A DNA stretch of 64,000 nt from Frankia umida (GTDB lineage: Bacteria > Actinomycetota > Actinomycetes > Frankiales > Frankiaceae), in NCBI RefSeq assembly GCF_023242945.1, contig NZ_JALKFT010000010.1:140448-204447 (forward strand). The letters are read 5' to 3'. The translations under genes and the position numbers were made by a program. Each line of letters begins with the position of its first letter. Position 1 is the stretch's first letter. Under the pieces are notes generated by a model. It worked only from the letters and a program-made list of their open reading frames with translations, had not been told where the DNA came from and ran no database searches. Positions 8,615-17,495 of this stretch are shown here, in pieces.

Positions 8615-9814
8615 GTGACCACACTGTGGGACACCACCGGATCCGATGTGGTCAAGGCGCTCGCGGCCGAACGGCGTGCGGCCGGGGCCCTCGCCTTCGG
8701 TCTGGCGCTCACCCTCGTCGCCGTCGTCGACGAGAAGAACGTCCGCGAGGCCGAGGCCGCGGCGACCCAGGCCGCGTCCGCGCATCCGTGCCGACTGCTG
8801 CTGGTCGTGCGCCGCCAGATCGACGCGCCGCATCCCCGGTTGGACGCGGAGGTGTCGATCGGCGGCCGGCTCGGCCCGGGCGAGGCCGTCGTCATGCGGA
8901 TGTCCGGACGCCTCGCGCTGCACGCCGAATCGGTTGTGCTGCCCCTGCTCGCCCCGGACGCCCCGGTCGTCACCTGGTGGCATGACGAGCCGCCGGTCCG
9001 GATCGCCCACGACCCGCTCGGCGTGTTCGCCGACCGCCGCGTCACCGACGTCTCCCGGGCACCCGACCCGCTGGCCGCCCTCACCCAGCGGGCCACGGAC
9101 TTCGCCCCGGGCGACACCGACGTCGCGTGGACCCGGCTCTCCCCGTGGCGGACCCTGCTCGCCGCCGCGTTCGACGCGGTCAGCGACCAGCCGACCGCCG
9201 TGACGATCAGCGCCGGACGGTCGAACCCGAGCGCCCAGCTGTTCGCCGGCTGGCTGCGCAACCGACTCGGCGTCGCGGTGACGGTGCGCGAGACCGGTGG
9301 CGACGCCACCATCGGTGGCGTCGCCGTCGAACTCGGCAGCGACCGCCTCGCGATCACCCGCACCGACGCCCATTCGGCGACGATCGCCCGTTCCGGCTAC
9401 CCCGACCGGGTCCTGCCGCTGGTCGAAGGCGGCCTCGGCGAGCTGCTCGCCGAGGAGCTGCGTCGCCTCGACGACGACGTCACCTTCGCCGAGGCGCTCG
9501 GCACCTGGAGCAACCTGCCGAACCTGGCCGGGCGCAACCCGCATCGCGAGCACATCTGGCGCGACCCGATGCAGCACACCCCGGTTCCCGCCGGCGTGGG
9601 CGCGGCCACCGCGGCGGCCCCCACCACCCCCGCCGCGCCCTCGGCGCCGGCTCCCACGCCCCCCTCGGCGCCGACCACACCCTCGGGTGAGGGTCGTCCG
9701 GCGGCGGGACAGCCGAAGCCGACGCAACGTCCGGCGGCGGGACGGGCCACTCCCGGCGCACCGCGCCGCTCGGGGCCGGCCGGGCCGGCCTCGCGGGCCA
9801 GGGGCGGCGCATGA
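8615..9814 (+). CDS. opcA: Glucose-6-phosphate dehydrogenase assembly protein OpcA
   Basis: OpcA is needed for full activity of Zwf in cyanobacteria and actinobacteria. The OpcA fold spans about residues 1-315, with the characteristic VTWWHDEPP and TDVAWTRLSPWR segments. The GTG at 8615 has GAGGAG about six bases upstream and gives the usual N-terminus. Unusually, about 85 residues of Pro/Ala/Arg-rich sequence are added at the C-terminus (from about 9560), which has no counterpart in the core family and is probably disordered. The stop overlaps the pgl start by 4 bp (ATGA). Confidence 0.93.
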   Translation: MTTLWDTTGSDVVKALAAERRAAGALAFGLALTLVAVVDEKNVREAEAAATQAASAHPCRLLLVVRRQIDAPHPRLDAEVSIGGRLGPGEAVVMRMSGRLALHAESVVLPLLAPDAPVVTWWHDEPPVRIAHDPLGVFADRRVTDVSRAPDPLAALTQRATDFAPGDTDVAWTRLSPWRTLLAAAFDAVSDQPTAVTISAGRSNPSAQLFAGWLRNRLGVAVTVRETGGDATIGGVAVELGSDRLAITRTDAHSATIARSGYPDRVLPLVEGGLGELLAEELRRLDDDVTFAEALGTWSNLPNLAGRNPHREHIWRDPMQHTPVPAGVGAATAAAPTTPAAPSAPAPTPPSAPTTPSGEGRPAAGQPKPTQRPAAGRATPGAPRRSGPAGPASRARGGA

Positions 9815-10587
9815 CGGCCGAGCCCTTGCTCGTCCCGCATCCCGACGCGGGCGTTCTCGCCCGGGCCGTAGCCGCCCGGCTGATCACGGCCCTGGTCGAC
9901 GGGCAGGCCGAGCGTGGCGAGGCGTCGGTCGTCCTGACCGGCGGTGGTATCGGCATCGCGCTGCTGCGCGCGGTGCGGACCAGCCCGGCCTTCGACGTGG
10001 TGGACTGGTCGCGGGTCGACGTGTGGTGGGGAGACGAGCGTTTCGTCGCGGCCGACTCCCCGGACCGCAACGAACGCCAGGCCCGGGAGGCGCTGCTCGA
10101 CCATCTCCCGGTCGATCCCGCCCGGATCTTCCCGATGGGTCACCCGCGTGAGCCGGCCGCCGACGACGCCGCCGCGCTCAAGGCCGCCACGGTCGCCGCG
10201 GCGCAGTACGCCGAGCTGTTGGCCAGCCGGGCCGCGCCAGGGACGAACCTGCCCGTCTTCGATGTGGTCCTGCTTGGCCTCGGCCCGGACGGGCACGTCG
10301 CGTCACTGTTCCCGAACCTGCCCGGGGTGATGTCCACCGAGGCGGTCGTGGCCGTCGGGAACAGTCCGAAGCCGCCGCCCGTGCGGATCTCGCTGACGCT
10401 GGCGACGATCCAGTCGGCACGTCAGGTGTGGGTGATCGTCGCCGGCGAGGAGAAGGCGCAGGCGGTCGCGGCCGCCTTCGCCGGTGCCGGTCCGATCGAG
10501 GTTCCCGCGACCGGTGCCGTCGGTCGGGAGCGCACCCTGTGGCTGGCCGACCGTGCGGCCGCGTCCCGCCTGCCCACAGCCCGCTGA
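9811..10587 (+). CDS. pgl: 6-phosphogluconolactonase
   Basis: The 258-residue protein hydrolyses 6-phosphogluconolactone, the product of Zwf. It shows the NagB/Pgl-type features TGGGIGIALLRA, DVWWGDERFV and LGLGPDGHVASLFP, in the expected order, and the family length. The ATG overlaps the opcA stop, so it is translationally coupled. A perfect hairpin follows ~75 bp downstream, closing the operon. Confidence 0.95.
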   Translation: MTAEPLLVPHPDAGVLARAVAARLITALVDGQAERGEASVVLTGGGIGIALLRAVRTSPAFDVVDWSRVDVWWGDERFVAADSPDRNERQAREALLDHLPVDPARIFPMGHPREPAADDAAALKAATVAAAQYAELLASRAAPGTNLPVFDVVLLGLGPDGHVASLFPNLPGVMSTEAVVAVGNSPKPPPVRISLTLATIQSARQVWVIVAGEEKAQAVAAAFAGAGPIEVPATGAVGRERTLWLADRAAASRLPTAR

Positions 10588-10660
10588 CCCGGCCCGCCGC
10601 GGTCCGTCACGAGCACCAGCACGGCACGGCAGCGCACGGCACGGGGCGCACACGGCGCCG

Positions 10661-10706
10661 CCGCCCGGTGGCCACTGGGGCCAAGGCCCTGGTGGCCACC
10701 GGGCGG
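10661..10706. terminator. Perfect 15-bp hairpin between convergent genes
   Basis: CCGCCCGGTGGCCAC (10661-10675) pairs exactly with 10692-10706 around a 16-base loop that itself contains GGGGCC/GGCCCT. It lies between pgl (plus) and the SHOCT-domain gene (minus), so it probably terminates both. Confidence 0.75.
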
Positions 10707-10727
10707 CGGTGGACAGCCTCCGATGGG

Positions 10728-11114
10728 TCAGGTGAGGATCTTCGTCTTGCCGCGCTCGTACTCGCCGTCCGAGATGACACCCTGATCGTGCAGGTGGGCG
10801 AGCTTGCCGAGCTCGTCGGCCCGACTCGTCCCGGCAGCCTCCCGCAGGTAGGACCGCCAGGCCTGCTCGTTACGTTCGGCGGCCGCACGGTTGCGCTCGT
10901 GCATGCTGCCGCCCCGGACGATCAGATAGGCGAGCACGCCCACCCAGGGCAGTATGATGATCGCCGCGGTCCAACCGGCCTTGGCCCATCCGGACATGTC
11001 GTGGCTACGGAACACATCCGTGATCACCGCGACCAGCAACCAGATCCACAGTACGAACGCGAAGAACCACAACATGTAGAGAAAGACGCTCAACAGCGGG
11101 AAGTCAGGATCCAT
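10728..11114 (-). CDS. Small membrane protein with PLDc_N-like N-terminus and SHOCT C-terminus
   Basis: The 128-residue protein has two hydrophobic segments (about residues 8-30 and 46-66, the second with IIILPWVGVLAYLIVRG) typical of the PLDc_N membrane domain. A basic stretch follows, then a C-terminal SHOCT motif (LGKLAHLHDQGVISDGEYERGKTKIL). SHOCT domains are short oligomerisation-type tails; the function of such proteins is not established. ATG at 11114 has GGAGGT six bases upstream, which decides the start. It stands alone downstream of the kinase gene, same strand, with a ~150-bp gap. Confidence 0.8.
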   Translation of the reverse strand: MDPDFPLLSVFLYMLWFFAFVLWIWLLVAVITDVFRSHDMSGWAKAGWTAAIIILPWVGVLAYLIVRGGSMHERNRAAAERNEQAWRSYLREAAGTSRADELGKLAHLHDQGVISDGEYERGKTKILT

Positions 11115-11262
11115 GACCGTACCTCCAGTCGGGCGCGGCAGCTGCCGAACGCCCAGGTCCTGGTAATACCCGCGCAGCCCACCTGCCACGTCTGCGCGCG
11201 CCCTCCAGCCCTGAGGCCGGGAGCAGGACCACCGGGATCGACATGTTCGACCCCTGACCGCG

Positions 11263-13014
11263 CTAGTCGCCCACCCGCCGGAGCACGGCATGGCCGGACG
11301 AGGCCAGCGGGGACGCGGTGTAGCTGAACCTGACCGTGCCATCGGGCAGCGGGGTCAGCACGTCGGCATCCACCTCGGTGCATGACAGCGATCCGTTGGT
11401 GAGCCGCTCGCGAAAGCGGGCCGAGGTGGGGCCGCGTCCATCGGCGCTGATCGCGACCTCGTGGCTGCTTGGATCGTCATCGGCGCCCGTCGAGATCAGC
11501 ACCAGGTCGCTGGTGCAGCCGTCACGAGGGTTGCGGGCGGTACCCACCGCCTCGCCGGCCCGTCCCGCCCGCAGCGTCACCGTGAGGGGAAAGGTGAGCG
11601 GTCCCTGCGTGACGGTGCCCTGCCAGCGTCCGATCAGGCCCGCCGGCACCGTCGCCGTGGCCGTGGCCGTCGACGAGGGGACGGGTGCCGCCCTGGGGGC
11701 GGGTGCTGGCGAGGGTGCGGACCCGCTGGCCGGCGCCGGTGTCGCGCTGGCGCTCGGTCGCTGGCGATCGGCGCCGGCGGGCTGACCATCGTCACCGAAC
11801 AGCGCGAGGCCACCCGCGACGAGCGCCGCCACGAGCACCGCACCGGCAAGCAGCCATCGACCCGACCACGGCACCCGGCCCTGCTCTGGCCGCGCGGCTC
11901 CCCCCGGCGCCGGACGCCCCGCCGCCGCGAGCTCGTGGTCAGGCACCCCGGACCCCGGCGCGGCGATGATCGAGGAACCGGACCCAGCGGCCGCACCGGG
12001 ACCGGAGGACGACGAGCGGGCCCACCGCAGGAGAGCCTCGGCGCCCTGGGCGTCCAGCCGGGTGGCCGGGGTCTTGGCGAGCAGGCCGGCGAGCGGATGG
12101 GCGAGCGGACCGGCACGGGTGAACGCGGGTGGTTCGGATCCGACGACGGCGCCGATGGTGGTCGGCAGGTCCTCGCGGGCGAACGGCGAATGGCCCTCGA
12201 CGGCGAAGTACAGGCTCGCACCGAGGGAGAACAGATCACCGGAGAGCGTCGCGATGCCGTTGACGAGACGTTCGGGCGCCGAGTAGGCGGGCGTGCCGCC
12301 GCGGCTGAGCAGACGCTCCACGGCGACCAGGACGAGCGGTCCGGCCGCCTCGGCCCGCGTGGAGCGGTCGGGGATGGTCGGGTCGCCGGCCTGCGCGGCG
12401 ATACCGAAGTCGGTCAGCAGCACGCGCCCGTCGTGGGCCAGCAGGATGTTGGACGGTTTCACATCCCGGTGCAGCACCCCGAGGCGCTGCCCGGCGACGA
12501 GGGCGTCCAGCACCGCCAGGCCGATCTCGGCGACGCGGGCGACGGCGAGTGGTCCATGCCGTTCGACGGTGGCCGCCAGGGTGTCGGCCGGCACGTGTTC
12601 CATGACGATCCACGGGAGACCGTCGTGTTCGACGGCGTCGTGGACGGTGACGACATGCGGGTTGCCGCGCAGCCGCGCGGCCGCGCGGGCCTCCCGCATC
12701 GCCGCCGCCATCTGCCCGGCGCGCTCGGCGTCGTCGAGGTCCGCCGGGAAGCGGATCTCCTTGAGCGCGACGTCGACCCGCAACAGCTCGTCGTGGGCAT
12801 GCCAGACCGTGCCCATCCCACCGGCGCCAAGCCAGGCGCCCAGCCGGTAACGTCCTGCGACCAGCCGCCCGCCGCCCTCGCCGCCGGCCGTTCCGGCTGC
12901 CCCGACCACGCCGGCCGTTCCGACCACGCCGGCCGTTCCGACCACGCCGGCCGTTCCGACCACGCCGGCCGTTCCGTGACCGCTCTGGCCGGCCGTGTCC
13001 GGCTCAGTCACCAC
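11263..13014 (-). CDS. Membrane-anchored Ser/Thr protein kinase
   Basis: This 583-residue PknB-type kinase has its kinase domain at about residues 50-340. The glycine loop is GAGGMGTVW, the ATP lysine lies in VALKEIRF, the catalytic loop is HRDVKPSNILL, DFGIAAQ supplies the metal-binding Asp, and GTPAYSAPE is the P+1 region. One membrane segment (about 385-405) is followed by a Pro/Ala linker and an external domain of ~150 residues with two cysteine pairs. The N-terminus before the kinase is four copies of GTAGVV from 18-bp repeats (about 12903-12975). The start is GTG at 13014. The external domain resembles no sensor I can name, so the signal is unknown. Confidence 0.88.
   Translation of the reverse strand: MVTEPDTAGQSGHGTAGVVGTAGVVGTAGVVGTAGVVGAAGTAGGEGGGRLVAGRYRLGAWLGAGGMGTVWHAHDELLRVDVALKEIRFPADLDDAERAGQMAAAMREARAAARLRGNPHVVTVHDAVEHDGLPWIVMEHVPADTLAATVERHGPLAVARVAEIGLAVLDALVAGQRLGVLHRDVKPSNILLAHDGRVLLTDFGIAAQAGDPTIPDRSTRAEAAGPLVLVAVERLLSRGGTPAYSAPERLVNGIATLSGDLFSLGASLYFAVEGHSPFAREDLPTTIGAVVGSEPPAFTRAGPLAHPLAGLLAKTPATRLDAQGAEALLRWARSSSSGPGAAAGSGSSIIAAPGSGVPDHELAAAGRPAPGGAARPEQGRVPWSGRWLLAGAVLVAALVAGGLALFGDDGQPAGADRQRPSASATPAPASGSAPSPAPAPRAAPVPSSTATATATVPAGLIGRWQGTVTQGPLTFPLTVTLRAGRAGEAVGTARNPRDGCTSDLVLISTGADDDPSSHEVAISADGRGPTSARFRERLTNGSLSCTEVDADVLTPLPDGTVRFSYTASPLASSGHAVLRRVGD
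12903..12975 (-). repeat. 18-bp tandem repeat in the kinase N-terminus
   Basis: CGGCCGTTCCGACCACGC recurs about four times nearly unchanged, encoding repeated GTAGVV ahead of the kinase domain. Copy number is likely to vary between strains. Confidence 0.85.
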
Positions 13015-13110
13015 GCCAGCGCCATCCGCTGGGAGCGGCCCAGCCGCAGCCGCACCCAGCCGACCCGCATCGGGTGGGATCGCACCCGGTCAGGCACGCA
13101 CCCGGTAGGG

Positions 13111-13446
13111 CTAGGAGGCACCCCGCAACTTCGCGAGGGCCTCAGCGAGGATCGCCTCACCGTCCTTCTCGTTGCGCCGCTCCCGGACGTACGCGAGATG
13201 CGTCTTGTACGGCTCGGTGCGAGGCGGGGCGGGGGTGTTCTCCCGGTCCCGGCCTGCCGGCAGCCCGCAGCTCGGGCAGTCCCATGTCTCGGGTACCGCC
13301 GCGTCCGCCGCGAACGACGGCTTGGTCTCGTGTTCGTTCGCGCACCAGAAGGAGATGCGCTGGCGGGGCGCAGTTTCGCCCCGCTCGGCCTCTCCCATTG
13401 GTCCGGCCCCGACCCGGCTCCCCCGAATGGCGTTGCCACCTGCCAC
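13111..13446 (-). CDS. rbpA: RNA polymerase-binding protein RbpA
   Basis: The 111-residue actinobacterial transcription factor binds the principal sigma factor and RNA polymerase and stabilises the open complex. It matches family members nearly end to end: GNAIRGSRVGAGPMGEAERG at the N-terminus, the zinc-binding core with FWCANEHE and WDCPSCG, then RTEPYKTHLAYVRERR and AILAEALAKLRG. The GTG at 13446 is the conserved start, with GGAG ten bases upstream. It lies in the usual place beyond tpiA-secG, although a lipoprotein gene has been inserted between secG and rbpA. Confidence 0.97.
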   Translation of the reverse strand: MAGGNAIRGSRVGAGPMGEAERGETAPRQRISFWCANEHETKPSFAADAAVPETWDCPSCGLPAGRDRENTPAPPRTEPYKTHLAYVRERRNEKDGEAILAEALAKLRGAS

Positions 13447-13709
13447 GGCCCGCGTACTCCTTCGTCTCGTCCCATGGATTGCAGTTCGCCGACGCCTACC
13501 GGCCCCACCCGCCCCGGTGACTACCCACCGTGCGGACGACAGCCAGTCGAGCAAGCCCGACGTTCCCGGCACTCCCCCGGTTGTCCCTCCGGGTACGTCC
13601 TGGGGGGAGTGTAGGCCGCCACAGCCCGACGTGGATGCACCGACCACCCCAAGCCGGCCACGCACACCCCGGACGATAACCTCCCGACCCCTACCAACCC
13701 ACCACGAGG

Positions 13710-15533
13710 TCAGCCGGAGCCGAGCGAGACGGCGGTGGGGTCGGCGGTGCCGATCGAGGGGACGATCGCGAACGTCGTGATGTTGGCGCTGTGCATCACC
13801 GGGGTGTGCACGACGACCAGGGGGATCACCGCGGCGCTGCCGACGACGGTCTGCTCGAGCTCCCCCCAGTCGGTGACCGCGTCGGTCTCGGAGGTCGCGC
13901 GCAGCGCGGCGTCCAGCTGCCGGCCAGCGGCGAGCTCACGGTAGCCGCCGTCGGCCGGCCGGGGGCCCACCCAGGTCTCGTCGAGCAGCGGCTGGAAGAC
14001 CGTACGGCCGGCGTCGCCGTACCAGGCCGGGGTGATTCTGGTCAGCGCCAGGTCCCAGAACTGGCCGCGGGGCGCCACGGCGGCGGTGGTGTACCGCTCG
14101 CCCGTGCGAATCCGCACGTCCAGGCGGATCCCGGCGCGCGCGAACGCCGTCCGCAGGGCCTCGGCGACCGCGGCGTCCGCGGGACTGTCCGAGGTCAGCA
14201 GCGACAGGGCCGTCACCGGTCCGCCCGGGGTGGTGCTCAGCGCCTCCCGGCATCGCTGCGGGTCACCACTGTCGCCGGTGTCCGGGAACGGGTCGAGGTC
14301 GCTGAAACCGGTCATCGGCTCCTGCAACAGCCCGGTGGACGCGGTCGCGAGCTCCGGCCCGCCGAGCGCGTCCGCGAGTCCCGCGCGGTCCACGCAGTAC
14401 GGCAGCGCCTGGCGGATCGTCGGTTCGCGCAGCGCCGCCGCGGACGGACCGTTCAGGCCGACGGTCAACGCCACCGTGGTACCGACCTCGTCGAGGGCGA
14501 GCCGGTTGTCCCTGGCCTTGGCGAGCTCCTTCGCCCGTGCGGTGGTGAGCACCGGATCGAGGGACATGTCCGCGTCACCGGTCTCGAGTTCCTGCAACAT
14601 CGCCTCGGACGTCTGACCGTCGGTGATGGTGATGTGGTCGACCAGCGCCCGTCGGATCGCGTCCGAGGACGCGTTCCAGGACGGGTTGCGGGCCAGCCGG
14701 TAGCCGGGCGTGTCGTCGCGTGCCCCGGTGAACCGGTACGGCCCGGCCGAGATCAGGTTGTGCAGGTACTCCGAGGAGTTCGCCGGGTAGGCCAGCGCCT
14801 CCAACGGCGCCGGGGACGCCGCGGGCAGCGCCAGCACGTCGACGAAGTCGTTCACCGGGGCGAGCAGGTGAAAGGCCACCGTGTCGTCGCCGACGATCTC
14901 GACGCCCTCGATCGTGGTGCTCTCGATGAACGCCGCGGCATCGTCGGCCGGGGTGGCGGCAAGCTCGTCGCAGAACGACCGGAATCCGACGATCGTCGCG
15001 GCGAAGTAACCACGCAACGGCGACGGACTCGGCGGTGTGCACAGCCGCTTGATCCCACGGGCGACGTCATTGGCCGTGATCCGGCGCTGGTTCGGCGTGT
15101 CCCACCGGGCCGCCGCGCGCAGCCGCACCGTGTACACCAGCCCGTTCTCGGTGACCATCGGCGCGCCGACCGCCAGATCCGGACGCGGGACCGTCGACCG
15201 GGACGGAGCCGCGTCGCTCGGATAGCTGTAGAGCTGACGGGTTACCAGGCGGGCCACGGCCTGCTCAGCCGGCGTCGTGGCCCAGCCGGGATCGCCGCTG
15301 GGCATTCGCCCCGCGACGATGCGCAGGGTTCCACCGGGCTTGGCGACCGGCGCCGTGGTGGCCGCGGCCACCGCCGTGGGCGTCACGGAACTCGGCGGCT
15401 CACCACTGCCCCCACCGCCCCCACCGCCGCAGGCCGCACCCGCGACCAGCGCCAGCGCCGCGGCGAGCGCCACCGCCGCGTTTCGAAACGCCGCCGGCCG
15501 GTGAAAGCCGCGGCGAGCACGCGGAGAACTCAA
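13710..15533 (-). CDS. ABC transporter solute-binding lipoprotein, peptide/nickel (family 5) type
   Basis: The ~607-residue secreted protein has an N-terminal hydrophobic segment ending in a lipobox (LVAGAAC, Cys about residue 35) followed by a Gly-rich linker and the family 5 fold. Typical segments are GGTLRIVAG, YTVRLRAAARWDTP with ITANDVARGIKR, and SAGPYRFTG. It should tether to the outer membrane face and bind oligopeptides or similar ligands. The start is taken as TTG at 15533, which overlaps the secG stop (TTGA); no better ATG/GTG stands before the signal sequence. No permease or ATPase genes lie beside it, so its transporter is elsewhere or it has another role. Confidence 0.85.
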   Translation of the reverse strand: MSSPRARRGFHRPAAFRNAAVALAAALALVAGAACGGGGGGGSGEPPSSVTPTAVAAATTAPVAKPGGTLRIVAGRMPSGDPGWATTPAEQAVARLVTRQLYSYPSDAAPSRSTVPRPDLAVGAPMVTENGLVYTVRLRAAARWDTPNQRRITANDVARGIKRLCTPPSPSPLRGYFAATIVGFRSFCDELAATPADDAAAFIESTTIEGVEIVGDDTVAFHLLAPVNDFVDVLALPAASPAPLEALAYPANSSEYLHNLISAGPYRFTGARDDTPGYRLARNPSWNASSDAIRRALVDHITITDGQTSEAMLQELETGDADMSLDPVLTTARAKELAKARDNRLALDEVGTTVALTVGLNGPSAAALREPTIRQALPYCVDRAGLADALGGPELATASTGLLQEPMTGFSDLDPFPDTGDSGDPQRCREALSTTPGGPVTALSLLTSDSPADAAVAEALRTAFARAGIRLDVRIRTGERYTTAAVAPRGQFWDLALTRITPAWYGDAGRTVFQPLLDETWVGPRPADGGYRELAAGRQLDAALRATSETDAVTDWGELEQTVVGSAAVIPLVVVHTPVMHSANITTFAIVPSIGTADPTAVSLGSG

Positions 15534-15760
15534 TTCTTCAGCAGCAGACCGAGACCGATAATGCACACGAACCACACACTGCCCACAATGATCGTCAATC
15601 GGTCGAGGTTCTTCTCCACCATCGACGACCCGCCGAGCGACGACGACACGCCACCGCCGAACAGCGTCGAGAGCCCACCGCCCTTCGCCCGGTGCAGCAG
15701 TACGAGCAGAATCATCAGAACGCTCGCGACAATCAGGGCGATCGACAGACCGATCGTCAT
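15530..15760 (-). CDS. secG: Preprotein translocase subunit SecG
   Basis: The 76-residue protein has two hydrophobic helices (about residues 3-22 and 56-74) joined by the conserved loop LHRAKGGGLSTLFGGG...SSSLGGSS. It is the accessory subunit of the SecYEG channel. It is located after tpiA as in other actinobacteria. Its stop overlaps the proposed TTG start of the downstream lipoprotein gene. Confidence 0.95.
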   Translation of the reverse strand: MTIGLSIALIVASVLMILLVLLHRAKGGGLSTLFGGGVSSSLGGSSMVEKNLDRLTIIVGSVWFVCIIGLGLLLKN

Positions 15761-16629
15761 TTCGGACCAGCTCCCGCTCCCAGGGGAGGCGGCAGAGCAC
15801 CGCCACCCGGTTCAGTCGGGACGCCGCCACCGACGCCAACACCGACGCCGACGGCGCCAGGTCGCGTCCAGCGCCCCGCGTCCACGCTCATCTCACCCAC
15901 GCTCATCTCACCCGCGGCCATCTCGCCCACGGGTAGAGACCGTCAGATGCGACGTGGTGGGTGATGCTACTCAGTGAAAGTACCGCACCCCCGCACACCG
16001 CCAACGCCCTGCGCGACCCGAATGCTCCCGACCACACCACCACCAGCACCACCAGCACCACCCCATCCCACCCCGCCCCTGTCCGCACCCGCCCTCCCCC
16101 ACCGCCGCACGTCCGCGCCCACCGACGGCATGGGGAGGCCGACATCCGTGAACGATCCCGCCTCAGCGCCAGGGCGCACAGCCACAGGGCAACGACGGGC
16201 TCGGCGGCATCGACGGGCTCGGCGGCATCGACGGGCTCGGCCAGCCCCCGCCACCAAGTCCGCCCTGAACCAGGGCGATGACCACGCTCAGCCATGGCAG
16301 CAACCACGCTCGGTGCCGACCCTGCCGCCAGGCATCGGCGACACGCCGGACGCCCGCCAACCGCCGAGGGGTGTTCGGCGTGTCGGAGGCCCGACGACCG
16401 AACACCCCTCGGCATGACGTCAAACAACCCTCGGCATGACTGGATCACCGCGGCACACCGTGATCATCTCGGCCAGTGGCCGGGACACACCGCGATCACC
16501 GGGACACACCGCGATCACCTTGGCCACCAGCCGGGGCAGCGCGGGCGACAACGGACCAGCGCCGCCTCGTGTGGCGAGCGGGTCAGAACGGAAGCGGAAG
16601 CGGAAGCGGAACGCGGGCGCGTCCGGGGA
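15761..16629. repeat. Repeat-rich intergenic region between tpiA and secG
   Basis: There is no supported gene in ~870 bp. Short tandem runs include CGCTCATCTCACCCA near 15889, CGGCATCGACGGGCT near 16203-16240, GGACACACCGCGATCACC twice near 16483-16518, and GGAAGC units near 16591. A perfect 16-bp inverted repeat GCCGAGGGGTGTTCGG (16363-16378) / complement (16398-16413) is followed by a further AACAACCCTCGGCATGAC (16423-16440). It matches the inverted repeat near 1.3 kb. Another inner stem GTCGG/CCGAC occupies its loop. Confidence 0.75.
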
Positions 16630-17430
16630 TCAGCCGGTGGGGCTGCTGCGGACGATGCCGACGAAGTCATCGGCGAGCAGGCTCGCACCGCCGACCAGGC
16701 CGCCGTCGATGTCGGGCATCGTGAACAGCTCGCCGGCGTTGGCCGCCTTGACCGATCCGCCGTAGAGCACCCGGATGCCGGCGGCGATGGTGCCGGTGTA
16801 GAGGTCGGCGAGTTTGCCGCGGATGGCGGCGCACATGTCCTGGGCGTCCTGGGCGGAGGCGGTGCGGCCGGTGCCGATGGCCCAGACGGGCTCGTAGGCG
16901 ATGACGATCGAGGTGGCCTGCTCGGCGGTGATCCCGGCGAGCGAACCGGCCAGTTGGCCGAGCACGTGCTCGACGTGGGTGCCGGCGACCCGGATCGCCT
17001 CGACCTCGCCGACGCACAGGATCGGGGTGATCCCGACGGCGAACGCGGCCTTGGCCTTGGCGGCCACGGTGGCGTCGTCCTCGTGGTGGTCGGCGCGGCG
17101 CTCGGAGTGGCCGACGACGACGTACGAGCAGCCGAGCTTCGCGAGCATCGAACCGGCGATGTCGCCGGTGTGCGCGCCCGAGGCGTGCGCGGAGAGGTCC
17201 TGCGCGCCGTAGGCGAGCTTCAGTTTGTCGCCGTCGATGAGGGTCTGCACGCTGCGCAGGTCGGTGAACGGCGGGATCACCACGACGTCGACCGCCTCGA
17301 GTTCGGCGGGCTTGAGGTCGAAGGCGACCTTCTGTGTCAGCGCGATCGCCTCAAGGTGGTTGAGGTTCATCTTCCAGTTGCCGGCGACCAGCGTCCGGCG
17401 ACCGCTACCGGTGGTCGGTTTCGCGCTCAC
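16630..17430 (-). CDS. tpiA: Triosephosphate isomerase
   Basis: The 266-residue TIM barrel interconverts dihydroxyacetone phosphate and glyceraldehyde-3-phosphate. Active-site residues are present: the lysine in GNWKMN, the histidine in VVVGHSERR and the glutamate in IAYEPVWAIGTG. The phosphate-binding YGGSVKAANAGEL and GGLVGGASL also appear. GTG at 17430 (AAGGG upstream) gives the standard N-terminus. It is the third gene of gap-pgk-tpiA, 65 bp after pgk. Confidence 0.97.
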   Translation of the reverse strand: MSAKPTTGSGRRTLVAGNWKMNLNHLEAIALTQKVAFDLKPAELEAVDVVVIPPFTDLRSVQTLIDGDKLKLAYGAQDLSAHASGAHTGDIAGSMLAKLGCSYVVVGHSERRADHHEDDATVAAKAKAAFAVGITPILCVGEVEAIRVAGTHVEHVLGQLAGSLAGITAEQATSIVIAYEPVWAIGTGRTASAQDAQDMCAAIRGKLADLYTGTIAAGIRVLYGGSVKAANAGELFTMPDIDGGLVGGASLLADDFVGIVRSSPTG

Positions 17431-17495
17431 GGTTCTACCCTTCTCGGTTCGTCCACGTCCCAGTGCCATGTGCTCGCCCCCGCGGGTGTCGTCGC

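Noticed and set aside
6709..9363. 884-residue minus-strand frame opposite tal-zwf-opcA
   Set aside because: Antisense shadow; no domain, and the plus strand has three certain genes.
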